A DNA stretch of 64,000 bases from Shewanella jiangmenensis (lineage in GTDB: Bacteria; Pseudomonadota; Gammaproteobacteria; Enterobacterales; Shewanellaceae). A model generated the notes under the pieces. The model did not search any database. It was not told the origin of the DNA and saw only the letters and a list, made by a program, of their open reading frames with translations. The position numbers and the translations under genes are program-made. Of this stretch, positions 1 to 9,241 are shown one piece after another. Location: assembly GCF_018596335.1 (NCBI RefSeq), contig NZ_JAHEPS010000002.1:1-64000 (forward strand), read 5' to 3'. Within the stretch, counting starts at the first letter, position 1. Every line of letters starts with the position of its first letter.

Positions 1-109
1 CTAGAGTCCACTGAAGAGCCGTCCGAGACCAGGACGTTGATAGGCAGGGTGTGTAAGCGTTGTGAGGCGTTGAGCTAACCTGTACTAATGACTCGTGCGG
101 CTTAACCAT
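1..109 (+). rRNA. rrl: 23S rRNA, 3' end (partial)
   Basis: The first ~110 bases match the conserved 3' end of bacterial 23S rRNA, including the stretch around 71-108 with GAGCTAACC, GTACTAATG and the closing GGCTTAACC. The 5' part lies outside the window. It heads a rRNA operon tail that continues with tRNA-Val, 5S, tRNA-Thr and a second 5S. The exact 3' end (about 108-110) is inferred by analogy with E. coli. Confidence 0.95.
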
Positions 110-206
110 ACAACCCAGATGGGTTTCGATAGATGGTTAAAGTAGATAAGTCTTGAAGATACCAGACTTGATTGAAGTGATTGACTCAATACAGCAAACG
201 AATACC

Positions 207-282
207 GGTCGCTTAGCTCAGCCGGGAGAGCACCTCCCTTACAAGGAGGGGGTCACTGGTTCGATCCCAGTAGCGACCACCA
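207..282 (+). tRNA. tRNA-Val (anticodon UAC)
   Basis: This is a full cloverleaf of 76 nt. The acceptor arm GGTCGCT pairs with AGCGACC and is followed by an encoded ACCA. The anticodon loop CTTACAA reads TAC at 240-242 (valine), and the T-loop is GGTTCGATCC. The gene sits between 23S and the first 5S gene, which is an uncommon place for a tRNA in a rRNA operon. Confidence 0.95.
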
Positions 283-349
283 CTTAATTTCGTTGAACAG
301 CTTTCCGAATTGCTTGTTCTTGCCTGATGGCGGGAGCAAAACCGAATTT

Positions 350-466
350 GCCTGGTGACATTAGTGCTGTGGTCCCACCTGATCCCATTCCGAACTCAGA
401 AGTGAAACGCAGTCACGCCGATGGTAGTGTGGGGTCTCCCCATGTGAGAGTAGGTCATCGCCAGGC
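350..466 (+). rRNA. rrf: 5S rRNA, copy 1
   Basis: It contains the invariant 5S core (GGTCCCACCTGA, CCGAACTCAGAAGTGAAAC, GATGGTAGTGTGGGG). A closing helix forms between the first bases (GCCTGG) and the last (CCAGGC). It differs from the second copy at 13 positions, several of them paired changes. The ends are set from the helix and may be off by one or two bases. Confidence 0.95.
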
Positions 467-508
467 GCCAAATTTATGATTTTACTAGTTAAGTTAAATC
501 AAAGTTTC

Positions 509-584
<76 letters not shown>

Positions 585-622
585 TATTCGCAGCCACGCA
601 CTAAATGGCAGCAACAAAATTT

Positions 623-739
623 GCTTGGAAACCATAGCGCTGTGGTCCCACCTGATCCCATTCCGAACTCAGAAGTGAAACACAGTAGCGCCGATGGTAG
701 TGTGGGGTCTCCCCATGTGAGAGTAGGACATTTCCAAGC
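623..739 (+). rRNA. rrf: 5S rRNA, copy 2
   Basis: This is a second 5S gene with the same core as copy 1. Its terminal helix is recast as GCTTGG with CCAAGC. The changes against copy 1 fall in base pairs (3/115, 7/111, 8/110 in 5S numbering), so both copies can fold normally. It is followed by the operon terminator. Confidence 0.95.
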
Positions 740-753
740 ACCAAATCTGAAGA

Positions 754-779
754 GGCCGATGCATAGCATCGGCCTTTTT
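754..779 (+). terminator. rRNA operon terminator
   Basis: A perfect 9-bp stem, GGCCGATGC with GCATCGGCC, and a 3-nt loop are followed by five T residues, directly after the last 5S gene. Confidence 0.9.
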
Positions 780-1071
780 CTTTGCTGTTTCCTAAATTTA
801 TTAGAGGCATCACGGCTGACTTTGACACCTATGGCCTTTTCAGGGCAGCAATGGCGTTAGTGGCAATTTTGCCGTTGGGGCCTTTGGTTTGATGATGCGG
901 GCCTACTAAACATAGCTAAACGTTCAGGCATTGAATGCGCTGGGTTACAGGGAGTAGTAATGAGCGGCGTGGCGTTGGCTCCCGAATGCTTTGTATGTTG
1001 TTCGTAATCTGCTCTGTGCGCTTCATCTGTACTATGCTCGGTAAGATGTTTCGCGCAATGTGCCCACTTGG
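780..1071. other. Intergenic, no gene recognised
   Basis: About 290 bases lie between the rRNA terminator and the mutT terminator. Only short open frames are present, without a convincing ribosome site or similarity. I see no RNA gene in it. Confidence 0.6.
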
Positions 1072-1094
1072 CAAAACGCCTCCCAAGGGAGGCG
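1072..1094 (-). terminator. Terminator of the pil-mutT run
   Basis: The inverted repeat CGCCTCCC/GGGAGGCG at 1077-1094 is followed, on the minus strand, by a T-rich tail (1073-1076). It lies just past the mutT stop codon and closes the minus-strand cluster. Confidence 0.75.
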
Positions 1095-1099
1095 CTGTG

Positions 1100-1495
1100 T
1101 CAGATGAGTTCTTTTTGAATCTTATCTACGATTGGTGTGTTGGCATCAGGGAATTCGAGCTTATGGAGCTCAGAAATGTCGACCCAGGCCACCTCTTGGC
1201 CTTCAACTCCCCTTGCATCGCCGCTGAAGTCTTCAACCAGATGGATATCCAGAAATACCTGTTTATCTGGGTAATCGTGGCTGATTTGCATAAATGGCGC
1301 ACTTGACGAAACATTCAGGTCAACTTCTTCTTTAAGCTCGCGGATAAGGGCGGCTGTGGTGCTTTCACCCGCTTCGACTTTGCCGCCGGGGAATTCCCAT
1401 TTACCACCCTGATGCAAATGGCCGTGGCGCTTGGCCAGCAACACCTGCTGGCTGCGTTTAATTATCCCTACTGCTACATGAACGCGCTTAGTCAT
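1100..1495 (-). CDS. mutT: 8-oxo-dGTP diphosphatase MutT
   Basis: A 131-residue Nudix hydrolase, the usual MutT length. MutT removes oxidised 8-oxo-dGTP from the nucleotide pool and so prevents A:T to C:G transversions. The Nudix box is visible around residues 37-58: GGKVEAGE, seven residues, then RELKEEVDL. The box normally ends E-E-x-G-hydrophobic; here D replaces the glycine, while the metal-binding glutamates are all kept. It is the last gene of the minus-strand pilA-to-mutT run, 18 bp after yacG, and is followed by a terminator hairpin. Assignment to MutT rather than another Nudix enzyme rests on length, the N-terminal pattern and the yacG/coaE neighbourhood, which is standard for mutT in this group. 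Confidence 0.93.
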   Translation of the reverse strand: MTKRVHVAVGIIKRSQQVLLAKRHGHLHQGGKWEFPGGKVEAGESTTAALIRELKEEVDLNVSSSAPFMQISHDYPDKQVFLDIHLVEDFSGDARGVEGQEVAWVDISELHKLEFPDANTPIVDKIQKELI

Positions 1496-1513
1496 GCTGT
1501 TTTCTGATTACCT

Positions 1514-1750
1514 TTATTCGTTGAACGAGTCTTTGCCGGAAGGGTCTTTAAAGAAGTCTGCTTCATCGTAGCCAAGCTGGTCGAGCAGCTCTTCGCTGAT
1601 ATCATCTTTTACCGGGATGGCATGTTTTTCACTGGCCCAATCACCGAGATCGATAAGCTTGCAGCGTTCGCTGCAGAATGGCTTGAATGGAGACTCTGGC
1701 CCCCAGATGACCTGCGTTTGGCACTGAGGGCAGTTTACGGTTAGCGGCAT
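1514..1750 (-). CDS. yacG: DNA gyrase inhibitor YacG (zinc protein)
   Basis: A small protein of 78 residues with the YacG zinc ribbon: CPQC near the N-terminus and CSERC about 20 residues later, followed by the conserved L-I-D-L-G-x-W-A block. YacG binds one zinc ion and inhibits the supercoiling activity of DNA gyrase in E. coli. I chose the ATG at 1750 rather than the TTG six bases upstream, because AGAGG lies seven bases before the ATG and would be too close to the TTG. It sits between zapD and mutT in the cluster coaE-zapD-yacG-mutT. The C-terminal tail is acidic, as is usual in the family. Confidence 0.93.
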   Translation of the reverse strand: MPLTVNCPQCQTQVIWGPESPFKPFCSERCKLIDLGDWASEKHAIPVKDDISEELLDQLGYDEADFFKDPSGKDSFNE

Positions 1751-1825
1751 GACCAAACCTCTTGTCTTTGTATCGCCTCGGGCATCGAGGATGCACGGGG
1801 GAAGAAAAGGGCTATGGTATAGTGT

Positions 1826-2560
1826 TCAGGCGCAGGTCGCCAGTTGAAAGGTAATGGTTTTGTCGCTGTGGCGTTGGTCATCAAAACGGACAAAATGGAT
1901 GGCGTAACGGTTTTTGTGGCCGCTGATGGTAGGGTAGCAGCCTTGTGCTGCATCCAGTTTGACCCGGATAAGTGACAGTGCCTGAGCGTTGGTACCCTGA
2001 AAAAATCCGCCGGCAGCGGTGGCGTCCTGATAATCCGAGGTGCTGCGGATAAGTGATAGCAGTAGTTCTATCGGGGCAAGTAAGGGCATAAAGTGTGATG
2101 CCCATTGGCTGTATTCGTGGCTGCGTTCATCCCAGCTTTTTGCCAGCCAAAAATGCAGCTGGGGCAGGTCGAAGTTGCAGCAGGCACCCGCCATGCCGAA
2201 TCTTTGCCTGAGGGCGCTTAAAAACCTGTCTTGCTTGAGCTCACTGCCGATACGTGATGGCGACTGCAACCCTTCGCGGCCTTTGGCCAATCCATCGATG
2301 TAGCCCTGGACTTCGTTTGAATCGACATGGGGGAGCCTTTGCCACTTGATAAGCACGGCGAGCTGTTTGTCGATTTCTTTGAGCAGGTCGCTGCGATAAT
2401 CACAGCGCTCATTGAGGTCAAGCAGGGAAAACAGCGGGTAAAAGCAGCGCTGCTGATGGTCGTGTTCCAGATTATGACGCAACTGCTGGGCAAGGTATTC
2501 CAGCCGCAAATAACTGCGGATCTTCTCACTCAGGGGTTGTTCATAAATCAGTTCAGTCAT
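1826..2560 (-). CDS. zapD: Cell division protein ZapD
   Basis: A 244-residue protein of the ZapD (YacF) family, cytoplasmic and largely helical. ZapD binds the C-terminal tail of FtsZ and bundles FtsZ filaments at the division ring. The N-terminus, with YEQPLSEKIRSYLRLE and EYLAQQL close behind, is characteristic of the family, and the length fits. The start overlaps the end of coaE by 8 bp, showing translational coupling. The gene lies in the normal coaE-zapD-yacG order. No transmembrane segment or signal peptide is visible. The identification rests on the N-terminal signature and the neighbours and is secure. Confidence 0.95.
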   Translation of the reverse strand: MTELIYEQPLSEKIRSYLRLEYLAQQLRHNLEHDHQQRCFYPLFSLLDLNERCDYRSDLLKEIDKQLAVLIKWQRLPHVDSNEVQGYIDGLAKGREGLQSPSRIGSELKQDRFLSALRQRFGMAGACCNFDLPQLHFWLAKSWDERSHEYSQWASHFMPLLAPIELLLSLIRSTSDYQDATAAGGFFQGTNAQALSLIRVKLDAAQGCYPTISGHKNRYAIHFVRFDDQRHSDKTITFQLATCA

Positions 2561-3182
2561 GCTGCTTTTTTGATGCGGCGAGCTGTAAATAACGCTGATG
2601 GAGCGCAGTTACCTGCGACTCAAGCCCGGCAAAATCTTCCTTGTTATCTGTGTTGTTATTTATCACGTCGTCAGCTTTGGCAAGCCGTTCATCTCGGCTG
2701 ATTTGGCTGGCGAGGATATTGGCGACCTGCGCTTCAGATACACCGTCCCGCCTGGCAGTGCGGCTGATTTGGCGCGAAGGCTCTACATCGACCACCAAGG
2801 TTCGATCCACTAACCTATCCAAGCCATTCTCAAATAGCAAGGGCACCACCAAAATTACATACTCAGAGGTGGCTTTCTTCGCCGCATCAAGCATTTCGCT
2901 GCGGATGATGGGATGAAGCAAACCGTTAAGCCAAAGTCGCTCGCCTGGTGCAGAGAACACCCTTTCGCGCAGAGCCTGCCGGTTAAGGCTGCCGTCTGGC
3001 AATAGCACACCTTCGCCAAAATGGTTCGCGATGGCGGCAAGCCCCTGTGTGCCCGGCATCACTACGTCTCGGGCGATGACATCGGCATCCACCAGAGTGA
3101 TGCCTTTTTTGGCAAAGAGATTGGCGACCGTGGTTTTGCCGCTGCCGATACCGCCGGTAAGGCCAAGGATAAACTGAGACAT
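2553..3182 (-). CDS. coaE: Dephospho-CoA kinase
   Basis: A 209-residue P-loop kinase that performs the last step of coenzyme A synthesis, phosphorylating the 3'-hydroxyl of the dephospho-CoA ribose. The Walker A motif GLTGGIGSGKTT stands at residues 8-19 and is typical of CoaE. The conserved DAD (residues 33-35) and the lid region with R-x-x-x-R-D follow. The start lies 12 bp after the end of pilD, and the stop overlaps zapD, so the gene appears to be read with the pil genes. Placement after pilD is the standard context in Shewanella, Vibrio and Pseudomonas relatives. Confidence 0.96.
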   Translation of the reverse strand: MSQFILGLTGGIGSGKTTVANLFAKKGITLVDADVIARDVVMPGTQGLAAIANHFGEGVLLPDGSLNRQALRERVFSAPGERLWLNGLLHPIIRSEMLDAAKKATSEYVILVVPLLFENGLDRLVDRTLVVDVEPSRQISRTARRDGVSEAQVANILASQISRDERLAKADDVINNNTDNKEDFAGLESQVTALHQRYLQLAASKKQHD

Positions 3183-3194
3183 CAGGGGGTCACC

Positions 3195-4109
3195 TTAAAG
3201 CGTGCCAAGATACCAGCTGACGATATCCTCACCCCAAATTAACGCAATCCAGCCAGCGGCGGCAATATAGGGCCCGAATGGGATGGGTTTTTCACGCTGA
3301 TGGCGTTTGAAGATCATCATGCTGATGCCAACAATGGCGCCAACAAGGCTTGAAAGCAGGATGATAAGCGGCAGCATTTGCCAGCCAAACCAGGCACCCA
3401 AAAGCGCCATCAGCTTGAAGTCGCCATAGCCCATGCCTTCTTTGCCGGTAGTGAGTTTAAACAGCCAATAGACAGACCAGAGCGAGAGATAGCCGGCAAT
3501 AGCGCCAATCAACGCATCGTTGAGGTTGGTAAAGATCCCATTGAAATTGAGGATAAGCCCAAGCCACAGCAGCGGCAGGGTGAGGCTGTCGGGCAGCAGC
3601 ATTTCATCGAGATCGATACCCGACATGGCAATCAGACCAAAGCTCAGAAGCGCCGCTGCTGCAAATTGTGCCGTTGGGCCAAAATGCCAGGCAAGGGTTG
3701 CCACCATGGCGCCGGTCAGCGCTTCGATTATGGGGTAGCGCGCAGATATCGGATTTTTACAAGCTGCGCATTTGCCGCCGAGCATCACCCAGCCCAGCAC
3801 GGGAATATTGTGCCAAGGCTTAATGCTCGCGCCACATTTGGGGCAGGCAGAGGTTGGGACTATCAGGTTATAGCGCGGCGGGTAGTTATCGATTGGCGCT
3901 TCCAGCGCCTTGGCACCGATTTGTTTGAAAACATCCGGGCGATACTCTTCGATAAAGGCATTGCACTCTGCCTGCCACTCACGCTTCATCATCACCGGCA
4001 GGCGGTGGATAACGACATTAAGAAAGCTGCCAATGGTGGCAGCGAAGATAAAGCTAAGTAAAACGAAGAGCCAGGAGTACTGGCTCATCAGAGTAAGAAA
4101 TTCGGTCAT
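3195..4109 (-). CDS. pilD: Prepilin peptidase / N-methyltransferase PilD
   Basis: A 304-residue inner-membrane aspartyl protease that cleaves the leader of type IV prepilins and type II secretion pseudopilins and methylates the new N-terminal phenylalanine. The N-terminal membrane helix is followed by the cytoplasmic four-cysteine zinc region (CPKC and CAAC around residues 88-138). Several membrane helices come next. Both catalytic aspartates are visible, in SGIDLDEMLLPD and in the GYGDFK (GxGD) motif. The gene follows pilC by about 60 bp in the pilABCD order, so its natural substrate includes the PilA encoded upstream. One PilD usually also serves the type II secretion system. Confidence 0.96.
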   Translation of the reverse strand: MTEFLTLMSQYSWLFVLLSFIFAATIGSFLNVVIHRLPVMMKREWQAECNAFIEEYRPDVFKQIGAKALEAPIDNYPPRYNLIVPTSACPKCGASIKPWHNIPVLGWVMLGGKCAACKNPISARYPIIEALTGAMVATLAWHFGPTAQFAAAALLSFGLIAMSGIDLDEMLLPDSLTLPLLWLGLILNFNGIFTNLNDALIGAIAGYLSLWSVYWLFKLTTGKEGMGYGDFKLMALLGAWFGWQMLPLIILLSSLVGAIVGISMMIFKRHQREKPIPFGPYIAAAGWIALIWGEDIVSWYLGTL

Positions 4110-4167
4110 TTTTCAGTGAGTACCGCAGCTTAAAGTTTTAATAGATTAACCTGATGATTTGAATAGA

Positions 4168-5427
4168 TTAGCCTACAACGTTACCCATCTGGAAGATTGG
4201 CAGGTACATGCCAACAATGAGGCCGCCAACCAGGGTTCCGATGACCACCATCATGATGGGTTCAATCAGGCTTGAAAGACCATCAACGGCATCATCCACT
4301 TGCATCTCGTAAATATTGGCAATCTTGTTAAGCATGTTATCCAGTGAGCCAGATTCTTCGCCAATCATCACCATCTGAATCAGCATATCGGGAAACAGAT
4401 TGACGGTACGCATAGCTACGTTCATCTGCATGCCCGCCATTACCTCGGTGCGGATTTTAAGCAGTGCTTTGCGGTACACCGCGTTGCCAGATGCTCCTGC
4501 AGCGGACTCCATGCCGTCAATCAAGGGCACACCTGCTGCAAAGGTGGTGGCGAGAGTACGGGCAAAACGAGCCATGGCGGCTTTATGCAAAATCTCACCA
4601 ATCACGGGAATTTTAAGTACGAACTCATCCTGTCGGTCGCGGACGGCCTGAGAGTTACGATGTGCTCGAACGTAAAGCCAAATGGCGGCAACAATGGTAA
4701 TGACGAAAAAGTACCAAGACGATTGTAGGAATCGGGACAGATTAATAATCATTTGGGTGAATGCAGGAAGTTCTGCACCGAAACCCTTAAAGATTTCCTC
4801 AAATTGCGGAACTACAAACAGCAGCAGCAGTGTGGTAACTGCTATAGCGACTACCACAACAGCAGCTGGATAGAACATGGCCTTTTTAATTTTTGACTTC
4901 AACGCTTCAGCTTTTTCTTTGTAGGTTGCGATGCGGTCAAATACTGTATCCAGCGCGCCAGAGTGCTCGCCTGCTGCTACCAGGTCTACATAGAGGTCAT
5001 CGAAATAGATTCGATGGGGTCTTAATGCATCTGATAAGGGGATGCCTGCCTGAATATCGTTAAGGATAGTGCCAAGCAGCTCGCGCATTTTTGGTTTTTC
5101 ATGGCCTTTGCCCAAAATGTCGATTGTAGTTACCAGGGGGACGCCAGCTGTCAACATAGTTGCTATCTGGCGGGTGACCATGGCAATGTCCATGGCGGTG
5201 ATTTTTTTATTGCTTTTTCCAAAAAGACCGTCGGACTTTTTGCGAACCACCTTGGGGTTAATGCCTTGGTTTTTAAGGAGGGTCTTGATTTCGGCAACTG
5301 ATGCACCGCGCAGTTCACCGCTGGATTTTTTGCCGTCGCGGTTCATGCCCTTCCACTCAAAGTTATATACCTTGGGAGCCTGTTTGACTGTGGGCTTTTT
5401 AGTCTTGCTGGCGGCTGCGGTTGCCAT
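4168..5427 (-). CDS. pilC: Type IV pilus inner-membrane platform protein PilC
   Basis: A 419-residue polytopic inner-membrane protein of the GspF/PilC family. It is the platform that couples the PilB extension motor to pilin assembly. It has two tandem GspF domains (about residues 85-210 and 290-412). Each ends in hydrophobic helices; the last is a glycine-rich stretch with MMVVIGTLVGGLIVGMYLP. The N-terminus is basic and cytoplasmic, with YNFEWKGMNRDGKK. It lies 147 bp downstream of pilB. A frameshift or truncation is not apparent, and length and context fit PilC of Pseudomonas and Shewanella. Confidence 0.96.
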   Translation of the reverse strand: MATAAASKTKKPTVKQAPKVYNFEWKGMNRDGKKSSGELRGASVAEIKTLLKNQGINPKVVRKKSDGLFGKSNKKITAMDIAMVTRQIATMLTAGVPLVTTIDILGKGHEKPKMRELLGTILNDIQAGIPLSDALRPHRIYFDDLYVDLVAAGEHSGALDTVFDRIATYKEKAEALKSKIKKAMFYPAAVVVVAIAVTTLLLLFVVPQFEEIFKGFGAELPAFTQMIINLSRFLQSSWYFFVITIVAAIWLYVRAHRNSQAVRDRQDEFVLKIPVIGEILHKAAMARFARTLATTFAAGVPLIDGMESAAGASGNAVYRKALLKIRTEVMAGMQMNVAMRTVNLFPDMLIQMVMIGEESGSLDNMLNKIANIYEMQVDDAVDGLSSLIEPIMMVVIGTLVGGLIVGMYLPIFQMGNVVG

Positions 5428-5574
5428 TTTGTTGCCTTCCTTAGAACCTGTTTGTTCTCTTTTTTATAGTACAGACTGCGATAAAAACACACTGAGCAGC
5501 AAATTGATAGCGCATAAATCAAGGTGCCAAGAAGTAGAACGCTTAAAACAAGCCATTCATACGTAAAATTAATA

Positions 5575-7281
5575 TCAGAAACTGGTTACCCGGTTTACTT
5601 CGGTGATGCTGGTTACGCCCTGGGTAACTTTGAGAAGCCCGGACAGGCGTAAATCACGCACTCCCTGAGCCTTGGCCATGCGGGCAATTTCCAGCGAGTT
5701 GCCGCCTTCCATGATCACCCGCGCAATTTCATCGCTCATGGGCATGACTTCGTAAATACCGACGCGGCCCTTGTAGCCGCCGGAGCATAAGTCGCAGCCG
5801 CAAGGTTTATAAACTGTAAAGCCACTGGCAATTTGCTCAGGAGAAAATCCCAAGCGTTCAAGTTCATGCTCGGGTATTTCTTCAGGCTGCTTGCACTCGG
5901 GGCAGAGGCGGCGGGCAAGGCGCTGGGCAATAATCAAGTTCACCGAACTTGCGATGTTGTAACCTGGTACGCCCATGTTAAGGAGGCGTGTTAAGGTTTC
6001 AGCGGCCGAGTTAGTGTGCAGGGTCGAGAGCACAAGGTGGCCGGTTTGTGCGGCCTTAATGGCAATCTCAGCAGTTTCAAGGTCACGGATTTCCCCTACC
6101 ATCACCACATCTGGGTCTTGGCGCAGGAAAGAGCGCAGGGCGGACGCAAAAGTAAGGCCCGCCTTGGTATTAATATGGACCTGGTTAACACCTTCCAAGT
6201 TAATTTCTACCGGGTCTTCAGCGGTGGAGATATTACGCTCTTCGGTATTAAGGATATTCAAACCCGTGTAAAGGGATACGGTTTTACCCGAGCCAGTGGG
6301 GCCGGTTACCAATATCATGCCCTGGGGTTTGGCGAGGTTGTCGAGATACAGCTGTTTTTGGTCTGGCTCATAGCCGAGCTTTTCGATACCAAGCTGGGCC
6401 GAGGATGAGTCCAGAATACGCATTACAATTTTTTCGCCCCAGAGTGTCGGCAGGGTGCTTACCCGAAAATCGATACTCTTGGTGCGACTGAGCTTCATCT
6501 TAATGCGGCCGTCCTGTGGCAGGCGGCGCTCGGCGATATCGAGCTTTGACATCACCTTTAAGCGGGCGGCAATGCGACCCGAGAGATTAATTGGCGGCTC
6601 AGATACTTCATGCAAGATGCCATCGATACGAAAACGGATGCGGTAACGCTTTTCGTAGGGCTCGAAGTGCAAATCCGATGCACCGCGGCGAATGGCATCG
6701 GTCAAAATCTTGTTGATGTAAATTACAATGGGCGCATCGTCGGCGCCTTCAGTCTCATTATCCTGACGCTTGTCGGTGTCAGTGACCTCAATTCCTGCAA
6801 GGGCTTCTTCATCGAGGCCACCTAAATCCAGCGCACTGATGTCTTCTTCAAGCACCTTCTCCAGTGCTTTGGCAAGCTTGTCGTCCTCCACCAAAATGGC
6901 TTCGGCGTGAAGGCCAGCTGAAAACTGGAAATCTTCCAGCGCTGCGATATTGGTTGGGTCTGAGGTGCCAATATAAAGCCGGTTGCCCCGCTTAAACAGC
7001 GGCAAGCAGCGGTGCTTTTCAATTAGTTTTTTATTGAGGAAGTCTTCAGGGATACTGCTGACATCAAATTCGGCTAGATCAAGTAGCGGCGTGCCATATT
7101 CTTCATAGCAGAGCTCGGCGATTTCCCGTGCTGACAAAAGTTTGCTGGTCACCAAGGTGGTGACCAGCGAATGCCGGTTTTTACGCGAAGTCGCGATGGC
7201 CTCCGAGAGCTGCTGTTCACTCAGCAGCCCCTTACGGATAAAGAGGGTCGATAATCCTAAGTGAAGGCCTGATGTCGGCAT
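5575..7281 (-). CDS. pilB: Type IV pilus assembly ATPase PilB
   Basis: A 568-residue GspE/PilB secretion ATPase that powers pilus extension. The N-terminal MshEN/T2SSE_N domain covers about residues 35-150. The core has Walker A GPTGSGKT near residue 333, the Asp box and Walker B ([12 protein letters not shown]) and the His box ([12 protein letters not shown]). A four-cysteine zinc site follows (CPEC, then CGCDLC) near residues 455-500. It follows pilA after only 21 bp and has no terminator in between, so it is likely read through from pilA. A retraction ATPase (PilT) is not in this window. Confidence 0.97.
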   Translation of the reverse strand: MPTSGLHLGLSTLFIRKGLLSEQQLSEAIATSRKNRHSLVTTLVTSKLLSAREIAELCYEEYGTPLLDLAEFDVSSIPEDFLNKKLIEKHRCLPLFKRGNRLYIGTSDPTNIAALEDFQFSAGLHAEAILVEDDKLAKALEKVLEEDISALDLGGLDEEALAGIEVTDTDKRQDNETEGADDAPIVIYINKILTDAIRRGASDLHFEPYEKRYRIRFRIDGILHEVSEPPINLSGRIAARLKVMSKLDIAERRLPQDGRIKMKLSRTKSIDFRVSTLPTLWGEKIVMRILDSSSAQLGIEKLGYEPDQKQLYLDNLAKPQGMILVTGPTGSGKTVSLYTGLNILNTEERNISTAEDPVEINLEGVNQVHINTKAGLTFASALRSFLRQDPDVVMVGEIRDLETAEIAIKAAQTGHLVLSTLHTNSAAETLTRLLNMGVPGYNIASSVNLIIAQRLARRLCPECKQPEEIPEHELERLGFSPEQIASGFTVYKPCGCDLCSGGYKGRVGIYEVMPMSDEIARVIMEGGNSLEIARMAKAQGVRDLRLSGLLKVTQGVTSITEVNRVTSF

Positions 7282-7302
7282 TTGTTACTAAACTTATAAT
7301 GT

Positions 7303-7719
7303 TTATAGAGTACAATTTTTGATAGCAACTGCCCCAGTCCCAGAGATTTTACATGCCCATTGCAGCTCTCCAGTGGTGCCATTAGCAGATGGCGTTAAAG
7401 TTGCAGTGATACCGTCTACCGTATTCTCAATCGCACCTGTGGTTCCAGTTTTACAATAAGGAATAGCAGCTAAAGCTGTAACTGTAGCTGTTGCAGTTCG
7501 TGCATTGCAGTCGAGAGTACCTTCGACTGAATAGCGCTCACCAATTTTAATTTTTGAACCACTCATTGATGCAACTGCGTTTGTGGCGTTGGCCTTGGCC
7601 ACGTAGTCTTTGTAAGCCGGCAGCGCGATGGCGGCCAGGATACCGATGATGGCTACTACGATCATCAGTTCGATCAGGGTGAAACCCTGGGCGTTCTTTT
7701 TGAAATTGATACCTTTCAT
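7303..7719 (-). CDS. pilA: Type IV major pilin PilA
   Basis: A 138-residue type IVa prepilin. The short basic leader [12 protein letters not shown] ends at the PilD cleavage site G/FTLIEL, with the conserved Glu at mature position 5. The hydrophobic helix [18 protein letters not shown] follows. The C-terminal half has cysteines near TLDC and PYC, and a last pair, WAC with KNC, that can form the usual C-terminal disulfide loop. A longer frame to 7788 exists, but the ATG at 7719 has GGAGAG upstream and gives a normal leader, so it is the start. It is the first gene of the pilABCD cluster. A sigma-54-like sequence lies about 85 bp upstream. Confidence 0.95.
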   Translation of the reverse strand: MKGINFKKNAQGFTLIELMIVVAIIGILAAIALPAYKDYVAKANATNAVASMSGSKIKIGERYSVEGTLDCNARTATATVTALAAIPYCKTGTTGAIENTVDGITATLTPSANGTTGELQWACKISGTGAVAIKNCTL

Positions 7720-7800
7720 TTCTCTCTCCGTTTGTTGCAATGCTGTGTTGGTTGCCGAGCTATGGTGTATGTTTAGCCGCTTAGCCATTTTCCTTCACAG

Positions 7801-7816
7801 CGCAAAAAAGTTGCCT
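7801..7816 (-). promoter_or_regulatory. Possible sigma-54 promoter of pilA
   Basis: On the minus strand the sequence AGGCAACTTTTTTGCG has GG and GC at the correct 12-base offset for a -24/-12 element, and keeps GGCA and TTGC. The match is imperfect (AGGCAAC against TGGCACG). It would start transcription around 7792, leaving a leader of about 73 nt before pilA. pilA is sigma-54/PilSR-dependent in Pseudomonas; here that is an inference. Confidence 0.4.
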
Positions 7817-8969
7817 TTGCCACCGGTTTAACCCTGCTTTGGTGTGCGCCTGCGGATTTCTGGCTGACTTTTTATGGTCAAACAGCACTCCGTTTATCCT
7901 CGTCGCTCTTTACGATCTCTACGATGCCTTTGTCTCTATGGTCTTTAGCTGAAAGCTGCGACCAAGAGCATTGAGGTCTCTTCGAGCGCTTCGAGGCGTG
8001 GGGCTCACTTGCCTTGGCCTGTTTCGCCGTTGCCTGTCAAAGGTGTAGTTCGACACCTGTTGCGAACATTGCATTGGCTGACTGCTTGGCTGAAGTTCAG
8101 ATCTAGAATCTTGCGACTCTACCAGTTCTTCAACTTTGCACGACGTCTGCGCTGCTCGCTTGCCGCTTGGTCACCTTGGTTGCGCTTGTGTGGCAGAGGG
8201 TATCTGCATAACTCACGACGCCTTGGCGCTGCTGCGGTTTTTTGTTGCCCTTGGGCTGGTTTGCCTGTTGGCACCTGTGCCTTTGGGTTGAAGCCGAACA
8301 TGGCCTTGGGGCTGTCTCGGTTTCAGGTGCTGCTTTAATGTGGTTGTCACCTCGTGTTTAGCTTGTGTTTAGCGCGCACGGGTAACGACCAACCTTTCAA
8401 ACTGCACGTTTATCCGGTGGTGCTGCAAGCGTTTATGCTGTTCGCGCCAATTCGTTATGAACAGGCCTGTTGAATTTTGAACAACTAAGCACTGATCACT
8501 GAATCTTGGCGCGGCAGATAAGTGATGCTTTTTTGCACTGCCCGGCAAGGCCATTAAGCCTTGGGTAAAAGTTAGTACAAAGTTTGCGAAAATGAAACAG
8601 AAAATTGCACGAAAGTCGTGCCTATTCGCTTAATTTTTCTAAAGTAGTTTATTTGGCATACCGATTGTTCTAACAATTTTTTGACTGTGAGTAATTGCTT
8701 GACGCTTTTGTGTTTGAGGTCAAAATTCCGCCGCTCAAAATTCCTTCGCTGTGCGTGACAAAGCGTGACTGCTGCCGAGCCTGCTAATACTTTGGTGTTG
8801 GTTGTTGGCAGTGTTTTTGACTGGTATTTGGCTGAATTGTAGTGACGGCGTGATTTCGGTCATGTGGTCGCCTGCCGCTCCCTGTGTGCTTTATCCTTTA
8901 CATACGGTGCGTGACGGCTTGTTGAGGCGTTGAAGAGGCGCCAGCTCAGCCGCTTAAGCGGGCAACAAG

Positions 8970-9001
8970 AAAAAGTGAAAAAGTTAAAAAGTGAAAAAGT
9001 T
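8970..9001. repeat. Two perfect 16-bp tandem copies
   Basis: The unit AAAAAGTGAAAAAGTT occurs twice head to tail (8970-8985 and 8986-9001) in the gene-free stretch upstream of pilA. Confidence 0.85.
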
Positions 9002-9207
9002 AACTGAGTCGCAGAAGTCGCGCGGGCTTAAATCTTTTTTGATTACTCAAAACAGGCTTGATTACACAAGCGGGCCCTGAAGGATTTCTGATGTCTCAGA
9101 ACGAGGAGTGACTGGCGCATTGCCCGGGCATCTGCGCAGCTTCTGGCCCGTGAGCGCTCTGGCACATGGCAAGCACGCAGCAACAGATTATGCGTTTCAG
9201 TGATTTA

Positions 9208-9241
9208 AGCCCGGGCACTTTAAGCCAACTGCGCCCGGGCT
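9208..9241 (-). terminator. GC-rich inverted repeat after nadC
   Basis: AGCCCGGGC and GCCCGGGCT form a 9-bp stem about 75 bp past the nadC stop. On the minus strand it is followed only by TTAAATC, so it would be a weak terminator; on the plus strand it is followed by ATTTTCTATTT. Confidence 0.4.

Noticed and set aside
935-1306. Plus-strand frame of 123 codons overlapping mutT
   Set aside because: It runs antisense through mutT and its terminator, has no ribosome site, and the peptide looks random.
8009-8338. 109-codon plus frame in the pilA-nadC gap
   Set aside because: The composition is biased to Arg, Cys and Trp as expected from random translation, there is no ribosome site, and a competing frame lies on the other strand.
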